Below the pieces are notes generated by a model. It was not told the origin of the DNA. It did no database searches and saw only the letters and a list, made by a program, of their open reading frames with translations. DNA of 64,000 nucleotides from Cladophialophora immunda (Eukaryota > Ascomycota > Eurotiomycetes > Chaetothyriales > Herpotrichiellaceae): NCBI RefSeq assembly GCF_000835495.1, contig NW_015622546.1, positions 3,900,955 to 3,964,954 on the forward strand, in the 5' to 3' direction. Below, piece after piece: positions 33,682 through 44,943 of this stretch (the first letter of the stretch is position 1; each line of letters opens with the position of its first letter). Both the position numbers and the translations under genes were made by a program.

Positions 33682-35567
33682 ATGCTAAGGTCGCGGAAAT
33701 TACTCGCTCTGATCCTGCTTGTCAGCACCGCTGCTCTCACTCTATACTTCCTCCAAAGCCCCGCGCAGATCCAGACCCTCGAGGAGTCGACGGCCTCGCT
33801 CTTCCAAGGCCACCATGCGCACGAGGAGAACCAGCCACTCCTCCCGGCGAGCTCCCTGTTGCATCCTATCCACCAGCTAGTCACCCAAGGAGAAGGTGAC
33901 TTTCAGACCGTTCGAGCTCGCCAGTCACGATCCCTCAGCGATGCCGTAGCCGAGTACCGCAGGCGGTACAAGCTGCCGCCTCCTCCGCACTTCGACAAAT
34001 GGTACAACTTTGCGAAAAAGCGGGGCGTCGAACTCATTGACGAGTATGACACTATATACCACCAGTTGCTGCCGTTCTGGGCATTGGAGCCCTCAGTCAT
34101 AAGAGAGAGGACAAGAGAGGCAATTGGATTCGACAATGCCTTGATCGCGGTCATGATTCGCAATGGCAAGGTTACGAAAATCGAAGGAGGTGGAGATATG
34201 TACGAGTGGCATAGGGAGGCGACTCCCATTATGTTGAAGGACTTCATCAAATACCTGCCCGATATGGATTTGGCGTTTAACATTCATGACGAGCCCCGCG
34301 TGGTGATGCAGCACGACGACCTCCTACATCACGTCCAAGTGGCCAAGGACGAGAACATACCCAAGGCCTACAGCGCCCAAAAGTTGAAGAACGAATGGTC
34401 GACGCGCGCCGAAGATCTGGGAGAGGGGATTCGCATCAAAGAATACAAAACCACTCGCTTCAACCGGTTTGCCCATCAACCGACGTGGAGCAACTCCAGA
34501 ATCTCATGCTCCCCGGACAGCGCTGCGCGTAACTGTCTCAGCGACTCATGCCCAGACAATATGACGACCTACTCGGATCTACCCCTTGGCTTCATCCGGA
34601 ACACCACCGCCTTCTCCGACATCTGCAACTCACCCAGCATGGAGAAATCATATGGCTTCTTCGACCGGCCCAACGCGTTCGACGTCACGCACGACTTATT
34701 CCCCATCTTTTCTCAGTCAAAAATCTCTTCCTTCCAAGACATCCTCTACCCATCACCCTGGTATTTCATGGGTCGCGTCAAATACGAGCCGGAGCGGGAT
34801 ATGCCTTGGGAACAGAAGGCTCCCACGATGTACTGGCGAGGCAGTACGACAGGTGGTTTCTCTCGCGATGGCGGGTGGAGAAGACAACACCGCCAGCGAT
34901 TCCTCACGAAGATCCAACCGCTCAACACCGCTAAGGTCCTCGAACTAGACACCAACACTTCGGCCGAAGACTCTCTGTGGCGCGAGAAGACCATTTCTGC
35001 GGCGGACGTAGCGCATTATTTCGACGTCAAGTTCACATATATTGGACAATGTGACCCTGGCGACTGCGACGCTCAACGTGAGTACTTTGGAACCGTGGAG
35101 CCTGTGAATATGTTTGATGCACTTGCGTCGCGCTATTTGCTTGATATAGATGGTAATGCTTTCTCCGGTCGCTATTACGCCTGGCTGTTGAGCAAGTCTC
35201 TTGTCTACAAGCTCGCGGTGTTCCGCGAATGGCACGACGAATGGCTCAGGCCGTGGGTGCATTACATCCCACTCGGTTTGATTGGCGATGAATACGCCGA
35301 GAGTGTGAGATACTTTGATCAAGAGGAAGCTGGCAAGGTTGAGGGTAAAAGAATAGCAGAGCACGGAAGGAGTTGGGCGCAAAAGGTGCTCAGAAACGAG
35401 GATCTGGAGGTGTGGTATTTCCGGCTGTTGTTAGAGTGAGTTTCCCCGTCCCCCCCCAATCTCGGGGAGTTCGATCATGCTTGGATCCCGAGCAACGCTG
35501 ACCGCTGATCCGCAGGTACGGCCGCCTCATCGACGACGATCGATATAATATTGGCTTCGGCATCTAA
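33682..35567 (+). CDS. CAP10-type glycosyltransferase, Golgi type II membrane protein
   Basis: Two exons, 33682-35435 and 35516-35567, give 601 aa. The start MLRSRKLLALILLVSTAALT is a short basic tail and signal anchor, typical of Golgi type II enzymes; an alternative ATG at 33637 would place 15 residues before it. A stem region follows to about 120. CAP10/LPMO-family blocks are YRRRYKLPPPPHFDKWY, FNIHDEPRV, CDPGDCDAQREYFG, APTMYWRGSTTGG and LDIDGNAFSGRYYAWLLSKS. The final exon supplies YGRLIDDDRYNIGFGI, joined after LLLE. Relatives act on xylose-containing glycans such as capsule polysaccharides in Cryptococcus, but the ascomycete substrate is unknown. The acceptor matches the standard motif, and the intron (80 nt) breaks the frame if retained. 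Confidence 0.9.
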
Positions 35568-36567
35568 TGGTCCTGGGGACGCCCGCCGAAGGGTACTGAA
35601 AACTTGTATAGAAATGGCGTTGTGCTTCGCATCGCCGAACGAGAAGTGCCTCGCGGCGGCTTGCTTTGAATATAAAAAAAATTAAAGGGGCGTCGGGGAA
35701 TCCTCCCACCCCCCGTTTTGTATACACCTACATCTACATGAACACATGAACACATGCACACATCTTCGGTACGAGTCTCGTGCATGTTATTACCGTAGGT
35801 CGAGTCAGGGGTCGAGGAGGGAGGTAATGCTTGCATGTACCGAGTAGATGATAGATATCCTCTTCGGGCACAAATCTGAGCAAGAGGAACGCGATACCCC
35901 TGGTTCGAGATACCGAGGACATCAGTGCGGAAGCGAGAGGGACACGTACCAAAGCCATAGGACCCGGACTAGTAGGGTTGGAGGATGGGCATGAGGAAGA
36001 GGGCGAGAGTCAGGGGTCCGCTCTTTCTTTTCTTTTCTTCAATGGTCTTTGGAAAGTCTATCTAGTTCTTCCACCGCGCAGTGTGCAAAGGGGAACAAAG
36101 TCCAGAATCGCGACTCCAGACATCTATTCCGATATCTGAATGGCGTTCCTTCTTCTCTTCTCTCCCGTGCCGTCTGTCCGTCCCTTCGTGCGGGCTCTTC
36201 TCTCCCTTGCCAATGTTTTCGTTCCGCGCGACTTCGCTGGTCTTCGTACAAATGCACCGTGTTCACAGCCATGCCAGGCCATGCAGCCATCCCGCCCGGC
36301 AGGATCAATCTCGCTGAAAGCCTCCTGCCTCCGTTTGGCCTGGCCCATGCCCGTCCTTTGCACCGGTCATGCATCCCGCCTTCCTCCAAAGATGGGAAAC
36401 GTCCACTGCGAATGCCTCCGGCCCAGCTCATGCCCCATGTCGTCCTCTCGCTCCATCCCACGCTCAACGTGCTCGACATGCTGGACAGGCTCATCCTCAT
36501 TCTCATCAACATTAATCTCGCGCTCCCTCACCTCCACCTCCCTCACATCCTTCTGCCGGCGGAAGCA
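35568..36567. other. Convergent 3' intergenic region, 1 kb
   Basis: This lies between the CAP10-type gene (+) and the PP2A scaffold gene (-). Overlapping open frames on both strands at 36039-36820 are Ser/Pro/Arg-rich and unrecognisable. The minus frame at 35734-35958 (74 aa, ATG start) has no known motif. No gene supported. Confidence 0.5.
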
Positions 36568-38669
36568 CTACTGTCCGGTATCCATCCTCTCCCCTGACTG
36601 CTGGGCGTACACATTGTTCGTTCCGCCCGCAGCCACAGTGGCGAAATACCTCACATCCACATCTTCGTCCTGTTGTAATTTCTCCAAATTTGACATGATC
36701 TGCCCGATCAACTCCTGCGCTTTAGGATTCGGTTGTGTTGAGGAATCTGGTTGCTGTTCCTCTTGTTGCAGTGTCCCTTCGGCGGGTATGCGGCGGAGTG
36801 TTTCGATAAGGACGGCGTAGGATTTTGCAACATTGAAACGGATGTTGGGAATCGGGTCGGAGACGAGACGGTCCATCATCGGGAGGACGCTTTCGGCTAT
36901 AATATCGAGGGTTATCACTGGTGCGAGGATCTAACGTTGAGCTGTCAGCAAAACATGTCCAAAAGTGGGGCGCATAGCAGAAGGAAGCGCTCACCGTGAT
37001 GGCAAAGCAGGTCGTCATCCTGTACAGATAATTCTGCTGTTGACTCATGGCCGTGACTTTGGGAATGATGGATCGATTCGCCCATTCCACGCCAAAGACT
37101 TCCGTGAGCTTCTTCAGGTTCTGCGTTGCAGCGTCACGGATCGAGAATACTGTGTCACCCAACCAGCCCATGCACAGCGAACTTAATTGTTCATCGAAGA
37201 ATTTCATGCCCAGCTGCTTTGCCAGCAAGGGAATGTACTCAATAATTGCAAGGCGCACTCGCCACTGCTTGTCCTCCGCGAGCTGAACGATGGCCGGCAG
37301 GAGAGACTGAGAAAGTAAGTCGATACCGATAACATTGTTGACGAGTTCGAGTTTGGAGATGATATGCAGTCTCACGTCTGGAAACTCGTCCTTGAGCATT
37401 TGGAGAAACATGGGGAGGAGATGGGAGATGGTTTCTTCTTTGCCGAGAATTGGAGCCAATCCGCTGAGTTGGGTTCCAAGGGCGGCTCGAACATGCTGGT
37501 TGGGGTCAGACACAAGGTCTTCAATGGACGTCATGATCTCGTTCAGAAGGGTTTCTCGGTCAAGGAGACCGCAGAAGCCGGGAATTTGGCTGGCGATGGC
37601 CGTCCTGACTTCGGCCTCGCTATCCTTGAGGAGCTTGACGAATGCAGGGACGAGATCTCGGGTGACAACCTCCTCATTAACAGCCTTTGCAATCTTCTCG
37701 AATTTCTCTGCCACCATGTATCGTACCCTCCAGCTCTTGTCCTCGAATAAGCTCCTCAATGCGGTCAGGAGCACGCCGTGACTCGGTTGCTGCTCCTTGG
37801 GAATGACTTCTGCGATGGAGATGAGGACTTCGACTGTAAGCAGTCGGACACTATCTTGATCGTCGCTGGCCAAATGTTGAAAGAGAGGGATCATCTCATC
37901 GATCACAACCGAGACTGGGACCTCTTTCACAAATTTGGCCAGGTTATTTGCGGCTTGTCGTCGCACCATTGGTGTCTCATCGTGAACGAGGTGACCAAAT
38001 TGGGTTCGAAGAACTTGCTGGGAGGATTGGGATGCTTTTCGGTAAGGAGTTGTGTACAAGCCGGTCGCAGAAATCTTCGAGGTGAACCAGTCGGCCTTCG
38101 ACAGGCGGATCGTGAGGGGAATGAAGTACTCTTCGACCTGCCTCTCTGACAGCTCATTGCAGATTTTATTCAGAGATTCAACGGCCTCTCCGCGTTAGAT
38201 GACTTATGCCCGTTCTCAGGAGAAATCTCACATACCTTGTCCCGCACCAAAGGCTCCTCAATGGCAGCCAGATTCTCAAGCGGTGCAAGGAGCACGTGAC
38301 CATATTCAGGGCCTCCGACGTACTCAATGAAGTTTCCTAGCTCTTCAGCGAGTGCGGTAAGGACTTCATCTTCATCTTCCACGGAGTCTGGGCAAAGATG
38401 TCAGTTGTACTCCCGCTTTTTGGGGCATTAAAAAGGCCCGCACCATCCAAAAAGGGTATCAGCTCCTCTCTTGTTCGTTCAGGGCCGAGAGCCAAGGCAA
38501 TGGTAGAAAGTCTGTGGATGGCGTTGAGGCGGAGAAGGACATCGTCGTGCTGTTTACATGTCAGTCGGAGTCCGAGGTCTAGCGAGTGTTTATAGCAAGG
38601 ACATACCTTGAGTTCGTCGATCAGCACGGCGATGGGATAGAGCTCATCTCCATTATCTTGACCCTCCAT
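36568..38669 (-). CDS. TPD3: PP2A scaffold subunit A (HEAT-repeat PR65/Tpd3)
   Basis: Five exons, 38607-38669, 38444-38549, 38236-38387, 36995-38185 and 36568-36930, give 624 aa, close to yeast Tpd3 (635 aa). The start [20 protein letters not shown] and the exon-2 block [20 protein letters not shown] are typical PR65. Tandem HEAT repeats of about 39 residues fill the protein, e.g. [98 protein letters not shown] and [14 protein letters not shown]. The last junction rebuilds [21 protein letters not shown]-terminal tail of ~60 residues ([18 protein letters not shown] onward) extends beyond the repeats. The protein holds the catalytic and regulatory subunits of protein phosphatase 2A. It is divergent from the PheRS beta gene. 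Confidence 0.96.
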
Positions 38670-39462
38670 TTCGGGTATATCCTGAGCAGTCTAGCAAGAT
38701 TTCCAATATTGAGCTCGTCCTTGGGCCAGGGGCTTTCGGCGGGAAAATTGAACAGTCACGTCTGCTTAAAGTTCGACGCAAAGCAGGGTGGACGAGTCGT
38801 GTCTGTTGCAGAAAGGGCCAGTTCACATTCTAGTGCATCCTTGACTGAGTAAAAGGCAATCAGTTTCCACCGGTTCGCGAGACGTCAAGGGTTGTGCGTC
38901 GTGGCCTGATATGGGCAGGCTGCGCGGTTGACGGGCACGTATGCGCCGTAGAGTGCAAAGGCTCGACTCACAACAAACCAAGAGACAGAGTCGATGCAGG
39001 TGTCGCAGAACCGGTTGCGTCCGTCAGACTGACCTCCAGTCCTCTAAATAGTCAATGTGGAAGAAGAGAGGGAATTCGTTGAGGGCAAATAAGGGTATTG
39101 TTGCTTCTGAAAAGGTGGGATAATCAGGTTCGCTCAACGAGCTCCGTCATTCAAAGTGAACAGTCGGGACGTGTGGCTGAAAGGGGCTGATTGATGCCAG
39201 ACGCTGTGGCACAGCCAAATTCCTGCGGGCGCAGACTGGCATCCCAATCGCCCCGCCAAGACCTGCAGATGACTCTTGCCTCTACAGTCTTTTCGATATT
39301 ATTCACTTTGACTGAGCTGGGTCAAGAGATCCATTTCGGCTGCTGAGCACGCAGTCTCCAGCAAGTCATTCTGTTCTCTGTCTCTCCCAGAACTCGCTTC
39401 GGAGAGCTTGGTTCGACTGACCAGCTTGTAGAGAAAGAAATCTTCATCAGAGGCTCCTCACC
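38670..39462. other. Divergent promoter region (PP2A A / PheRS beta)
   Basis: A 0.8-kb shared upstream region of two housekeeping genes. No gene or repeat seen. Confidence 0.6.
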
Positions 39463-41280
39463 ATGCCGACCATCACAGTGGACAAGGCTGCCCTTTTCCA
39501 GGCACTCGGAAGAGACTACACAACGGAGGAGTTCGACGAGCTATGTTTTGATTTCGGGATTGAGCTCGATGAGGACACCTCACTGACAGAACGACCGATT
39601 GTCAACGGCAAACAAGAGCCTCCTCAGTTAAAGATCGAGATCCCAGCCAATCGATATGACATGTTGTGCCTCGAGGGCATTCAACTCATGCTGAACATCT
39701 TCAATCGCAGAGTGTCCGCTCCCAAATATGTCCTCAAAGCGCCGCCAAAGGGAGAAATCCAGACCATCACAGTTTCGAAGGATTGCGAGAGGATACGGCC
39801 ATACGTCTCTGGCGCAATTTTGCGAAACATCAAATTCGACCAGGCCAGATACGAGTCTTTCATTGACCTGCAAGACAAACTGCACCAAAACCTGGCGCGG
39901 CAGCGGACATTGGTGTCGATCGGAACGCATGACCTCGACTCCATCAAGGGGCCGTTCACCTACGAAGCCCTCCCTCCCAGGGACATCAAATTCGTGCCGT
40001 TGAACCAGACCAAGGAATTGGACGGCGAAGAGCTCATGCAGTTCTATGAAAAGGACAAGCATCTAGGCCGCTTCCTGCACATTATCAGGGACTCTCCGGT
40101 GTACCCAGTCATCTACGACTCCAACCACAACGTCTGCTCCTTGCCGCCAATCATCAACGGCGATCTCAGCAAAATCACTCTCAACACCAAGAATGTCTTT
40201 ATGGAAGTCACCGCCACAGATAAGACCAAGTTAGAGATCGTTGTCAACATGATGGTCACTATGTTCTCCCAATACACCTCAGACCAATTCACCGTCGAAC
40301 CCATCCAGATCGTCTCCGAACACAACGGTCAATCGAGACAAGTCCCTGATCTTACACCTCGATCCACAGTTGCTGAGGTGGACTACATCAACGCCTGCTG
40401 CGGTCTTTCGCTGTCGGCGCAAGAAATTTGCAATCTCTTGACACGTATGTCCTACACGGCGCGCCCGTCAAAGTCGGACCAGAATCTCATCGACGTGGAC
40501 GTCCCGCCTACTCGAGCAGATGTGCTCCATCAAGCAGATATCATGGAAGACGTCTGCATCGCCTATGGCTTCAACAAGCTGCCTCGTGCGTTTCCCAAAG
40601 TTGGAGCCACAATCGCTGCACCACTGGCAATCAACAAGCTCTCTGACATTCTGCGTCTTGAAGCCGCCATGGCGGGATGGGCAGAGGTCCTTCCACTTAT
40701 TCTCTGTTCGCACGATGAGAACTTTGCGTGGCTAAACCGCAAGGATGATGGCAATACCGCAGTGCGGCTGGCCAATCCAAAGACGGCGGAATACCAAGTC
40801 GTCCGCACGACCTTGCTGCCCGGCTTGTTGAAGACGATCCGCGAGAACAAGCACCACTCTATCCCTATTAAGATCTTCGAGGTTAGTGATGTTGCCTTCA
40901 AGGATGCTAATTTGGAACGCAAGGCCCGGAATGAGCGACACTTTGCTGCCGCATGGTACGGCAAAACCTCAGGTTTTGAAGTTGTCCACGGTCTCCTGGA
41001 CCGTCTCATGGCTATGCTCAAAACGGCTTTCATCACTCACGAGGAAGGACTCGAAATGCGCGGAGATGGAGCAGGGAATGGAAAGAAAATGGAATACTGG
41101 ATCCAAGAGCTGGATGATGCGACCTATTTCCCTGGTCACGGAGCCAGCATCCACGCGAGAATTGCCGGGAAAGAAGTCGTTATTGGGAGCTTTGGAATCC
41201 TGCATCCAACGGTACTGGAGAAGTTCGAGTTGAGATATCCAGTCAGTGCGTTGGAGTTCAATGTTGAGGTGTTCTTGTAG
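39463..41280 (+). CDS. FRS1: Cytosolic phenylalanyl-tRNA synthetase beta subunit
   Basis: An intronless 605-aa frame, near yeast Frs1 (595 aa). The N-terminus MPTITVDKAALFQALGRDYT and FDFGIELDEDTS match the archaeal/eukaryotic-type beta subunit. The B3/B4 region holds EIPANRYDMLCLEGIQ and FIDLQDKLHQNLARQRTLVS. The B5 domain carries SYTARPSKSDQNLIDVDVPP, TRADVLHQADIMEDVCIAYG and FNKLP. The class II-like core has AEVLPLILCSHDENF, NPKTAEYQVVRTTLLPGLL, IKIFEVSDVAFKD and GSFGILHPTVLEKFELRYP. It pairs with an alpha subunit (not in this window) to charge tRNA-Phe; the catalytic site is in alpha. Confidence 0.97.
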   Translation: MPTITVDKAALFQALGRDYTTEEFDELCFDFGIELDEDTSLTERPIVNGKQEPPQLKIEIPANRYDMLCLEGIQLMLNIFNRRVSAPKYVLKAPPKGEIQTITVSKDCERIRPYVSGAILRNIKFDQARYESFIDLQDKLHQNLARQRTLVSIGTHDLDSIKGPFTYEALPPRDIKFVPLNQTKELDGEELMQFYEKDKHLGRFLHIIRDSPVYPVIYDSNHNVCSLPPIINGDLSKITLNTKNVFMEVTATDKTKLEIVVNMMVTMFSQYTSDQFTVEPIQIVSEHNGQSRQVPDLTPRSTVAEVDYINACCGLSLSAQEICNLLTRMSYTARPSKSDQNLIDVDVPPTRADVLHQADIMEDVCIAYGFNKLPRAFPKVGATIAAPLAINKLSDILRLEAAMAGWAEVLPLILCSHDENFAWLNRKDDGNTAVRLANPKTAEYQVVRTTLLPGLLKTIRENKHHSIPIKIFEVSDVAFKDANLERKARNERHFAAAWYGKTSGFEVVHGLLDRLMAMLKTAFITHEEGLEMRGDGAGNGKKMEYWIQELDDATYFPGHGASIHARIAGKEVVIGSFGILHPTVLEKFELRYPVSALEFNVEVFL

Positions 41281-41666
41281 TTAGAATTAAGAACTCGATG
41301 TCTGCCCGACGCTATTTAGGAAAAAGCCCGTGACATGTTTTCTCTGTTCTTTTACATGCATTCAAGGACTGTGGGTCTGGCCCATTTTCTAAAAGAAGCG
41401 CCCCGAGTCACATTTGCTCTTTGCACAACCCGTTTTTCTTGCCGGTCATGCGCTAGGTGCGATGCAGATCACCAGAATCACCAGCTGCCAGTAGCTCCAG
41501 TATCGTCCATAGCCCAGACATCCACTCCAGCAGATTCGTAGACCGGCTGAGGCGGTACCACAACAGCAGTAGGAGCCAACGGCCCTTCACCGGCACCATC
41601 ATAAACGGCCTGGCAAGCTGCCCCAACAGCCGCAACCGTAGAAGAAGCACCAACATCTCGGGATTC
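41281..41666. other. Convergent 3' spacer
   Basis: This lies between PheRS beta (+) and uS3 (-). No gene. The plus frame 41457-42077 is antisense to uS3. Confidence 0.65.
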
Positions 41667-42637
41667 CTACTCCTGGGCATATTGCTCCTCCCCGCCGGCG
41701 CCGCCTTCCTCGGCATCGGCCGCCGCCCGGGCATCTTGCGCTGCCTGTTGAGCAGCCAATGCCTTTGCACCGTAATCTTGACTCATAGGTTGCACGACAG
41801 GTTGTTCCTCCTTGGGTTCGATAATGGTGACGCTGTCGGGCAGAGATTTCTGTGGACCGGCCTTTCCTTCGGGATCAGAGCCGCGCATGATCTTTACTTT
41901 GATGCCCAGGACACCCTGGCGGAGGAGGACGTGTCGGGTTGCGGAATCGATGAAGTCGTTGACGGGTTGACCGGAGTGGATCATGAAGCCGTCCTGTATA
42001 AATCGCCAAAGGTCAGTTATGCCCTGATTGGATGTTTCTGGGGTGTGATGTGGTCTGCGGGTTGTATCTTACCGTGAATTTCATACTCTTTGCCCGAGCA
42101 GCTCTCAGTTTTCCACTGACCACGACCTCACAGCCCTTAGCACCGCTCTCCATAATGAACCGCAAAACACCGTAGCAAGCCCGTCTCACGGCGAGACCAT
42201 TGAGCAATTTGTATCGGAGAGATTCGCATTGTGCGACGGCGGAGAGACCACGATTCTGCACTTTGGCGGCATATAGGGAGACGCTGTTCTCGGGGAATTT
42301 GAAGCGTTTCTGGATCAGGGAGGTGAGCTCGCGAATGCGTCGGCCCTGTTCGCCCAGGACTTCTTGGGTGTGTGTTGCGCGGATGACTGCAGCAAGATGT
42401 CGAATTAGTTTTCATGTCTGTTTGAGACTTCTGCTGTCCAAGCCATCTCCCTATAGGGGGGATTGGCGCAGAGAGAGACGTACTGATATCAGTAACGGTA
42501 GGTGTGACTCGGACCTCGACGCCAGAGTAACCCTCCTCGGCCAGCTCGCGCTGGAAGAATTCGTTCAGTTCGGCGTAGAAAACACCGTCAGCGACGAACT
42601 TGCGACGCTTGCTGATAGCGCCTTGCTGGGTAGTCAT
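41667..42637 (-). CDS. RPS3: 40S ribosomal protein S3 (uS3)
   Basis: Three exons, 42484-42637, 42073-42386 and 41667-41993, give 264 aa. The start [20 protein letters not shown] is diagnostic. Exon 1 ends in TPTVTDI; splicing gives [20 protein letters not shown], where GEQG is the GxxG loop of the type II KH domain. Then [40 protein letters not shown] and [20 protein letters not shown] follow across the second junction, with [16 protein letters not shown] near the end. The C-terminal tail is Ala/Glu-rich. The protein sits at the mRNA entry channel of the 40S subunit. Introns are 97 and 79 nt, too short for an obvious intronic snoRNA. Transcribed away from the DED1-like gene. Confidence 0.97.
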
Positions 42638-44943
42638 GTTGGCGATTTGATCTCAACGAGCAAAGAGTTGATGTTGGCAAGTTCGCAGTCCCAAAACGTG
42701 TGAAATTCAATGTGGGGGAGGATGTCAATTTCATGCCAAGACAGAATTTTGCAGCTGAGGAAGTGCGCTACGTGTGAGGACTCTATGCACTACAGAAGCA
42801 AATACGGCGGATCACAGAAGCCAAGGATAATGATACTTGCCTGTTGCAACTTGCGCTTCCCGCCCGCTGCAACTTGCTCTTGGGACACGTCCATTTCATG
42901 CGAGGATGACCCTTTAGACTCTCGTCCTGGGCTTAACAGTACAATTTACTCGAGGAATCCCTGAAGGTGGTGCTATGGCGGCCAAATGTTTCCATGGAAA
43001 GCATACTCTCCAAATTCATGGCCTATAAAACTCAAGCAAAGAAACGTGATACGAGACCTTGAGGATTTGGATACTCGAACTCACTCTGATGCGTTCTCTC
43101 TCTTCTGCTGTCCCACCCAGATCCTCATTGTTTGCTTCTCCTTGCCAAAGCCTGGGGACGAGTGGAGCCTTACTATAACCAAAAAATAGTGGGTGATGAA
43201 GGCGTTGAGGGTCACTCTGTTGTGCAGGAGAAAGGGTGTAGAGTGCTAAATTGAATATGAGCCTCAGGAATTACGATCTCTGCTTTACTTCACCGATTTT
43301 GTGGATGGGCAAGGATGGTACGCGGTACAGACTCTTCAGTATCCTGGTGGACACAAAACTATCTGTATTCTACGTCAGTTGCCGGCCTGGTTGAAAAGGC
43401 TGGAACATCTCCCTCATCTCAAATGGATCACGAGGAGTCCCAGGTTCCCACAACCATAACATTGCATGTTGCTCCCTGCTAAATATATCCTCACGCACAT
43501 CAGCGGTATTTCCAGACGACCGAGATTGCTGCGAGAGACAGCGGGGGCTGGGGATTGAAGATGAAAATGCACACATTTCCTCTCGCCCAAGTTCTTTCCT
43601 TGTGTACAATATCGGCGGCCGTCCTTGTCAATAGACACTCCACGCTATCATAATTGCCGATGGCGTTGACCATATCACAGTCTTGGAAGGAGCCAGCCGC
43701 CTGCTCTCGCAGCGTATTCGACTCGCCTCAGATTTTGTTCCAGTGTTCTTGAAATACGGGCAAGCACTAGCCCTCAGAGTGCCATCGTCAATGCTTAGAG
43801 CTTATTTCAGCATCAGCCGATGCTCTCAAGAAAGTCCCAATTGTAATCTGATCCTTTGGCAATCTCATGTCCTCAGGGGCTGTTCTCAACCCCAATCTCT
43901 GTTCAGACGCGAAATCAAGGGGACAGGATTGTAGGTAAAGGTTTCAGTTCGTTGCTCAATGCGAATCTTCTTTGCTCTCCGACGGGAGAATCTGTCTTTG
44001 ATGCTGTGAAAGCACCAAGGCCAGACTGGAACAAGGCCGTTCACCTGAGGCGACGCATGGTCGCCCAAGGTACAGACTTATCAGCGCGCAAAGATCCGTG
44101 TCTCGGGCTATCCGTTATGCCTCCTCTTTACCTGGATTAGTCCTTGTGCTGTTGCACCCGACTCTTTCGCTCCTGATTGCTTGATTCCGCAGGCTTTATG
44201 AAACCCTTTGCTGGCCTGGGTATAAGTTGAGCGGGTCAAACCCCGGTGTTTCCGTTTGATCGTCTTGAGTGGATGATTTGCTTTGTGTCCTGATCAAAGG
44301 CACTGGAGTGCAATTCCTGCAGAAGATCGGGGTTGAACAAACATTCAGGCAGATCAAACATCTGTTCCGTGTTGTCCTATGGAAGTCAGCAGCGTGGTAT
44401 CGTACAGGAGCAACTGAGAGGACAGTGGGCGAGTGGATTCCAGTAGACATCTCTCCAAGGTAGAGAGTCTGAGTAAAATGAGACGCGAAGAATACAATGA
44501 AATTAAGCACAATCAGGCAACTGGACATGACTTTGGACTGAGCAAGAAGATTGGGATTGAGAGAAGGTCTAGGCTGCGGCCTCCTCCCTCTTCTTTCTGC
44601 CTGCGCCCAAGCGACATCATCACGACATAATCGACGACATAATCGGCAACATCATAGACGACATCATCGTCAACCGTCACCGGATTCCCCGGACGACGTC
44701 GTCTCCCCACGCTCAACGTCTCAAATCATCTATCCAGATCACAGGCTTCGGGTGACGCGTGCTGAGACATGCTCGATCACCATCTGGTTTTGCCAAGTTG
44801 ATTGATCCGGTCCGGCAGCTCTTTCTTTAAATATCTCCTCCTCCCAAGTTTCAAAACTTTTTCTCTTTCTCTTCCACCATCACCTCACCTTGCCCTTTTG
44901 TTCTCTTCAGCCCTCCCAGTCGTGTTTACTTCCTTCAGTAAAC
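42638..44943. other. Long divergent intergenic region, 2.3 kb
   Basis: This lies between uS3 (-) and the DED1-like helicase (+). I find no coding region I can support; open frames of 60-94 codons (e.g. 43683-43934, 43856-44140) start at non-ATG codons or lack motifs. It carries an imperfect 9-mer repeat at 44612-44675 and a TATA-like TTTAAATA at 44826. A non-coding transcript is possible but not visible by eye. Confidence 0.5.
44612..44675. repeat. Imperfect GACATMATC-type tandem repeat
   Basis: About six imperfect units of GACATCATC / GACATAATC / GACGACATC in 64 bp, roughly 270 bp upstream of the helicase ATG. Degenerate microsatellite-like array. Confidence 0.55.

Noticed and set aside
35880..35905. 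B-box-like GGTTCGAGATAC suggesting a tRNA gene
   Set aside because: No matching A box or acceptor stem upstream, and the final bases deviate from the B-box consensus.
36039..36820. Overlapping long frames on both strands 3' of PP2A A
   Set aside because: Both strands open at once with Ser/Pro/Arg-rich translations, partly antisense to the last PP2A exon; typical of compositional bias.
41457..42077. 206-codon plus-strand frame
   Set aside because: Antisense to the uS3 third exon and intron; a mirror of conserved coding sequence.
43187..43260. GTGATGA C-box-like element as a possible C/D snoRNA
   Set aside because: No D box (CTGA) with terminal stem at a suitable distance.
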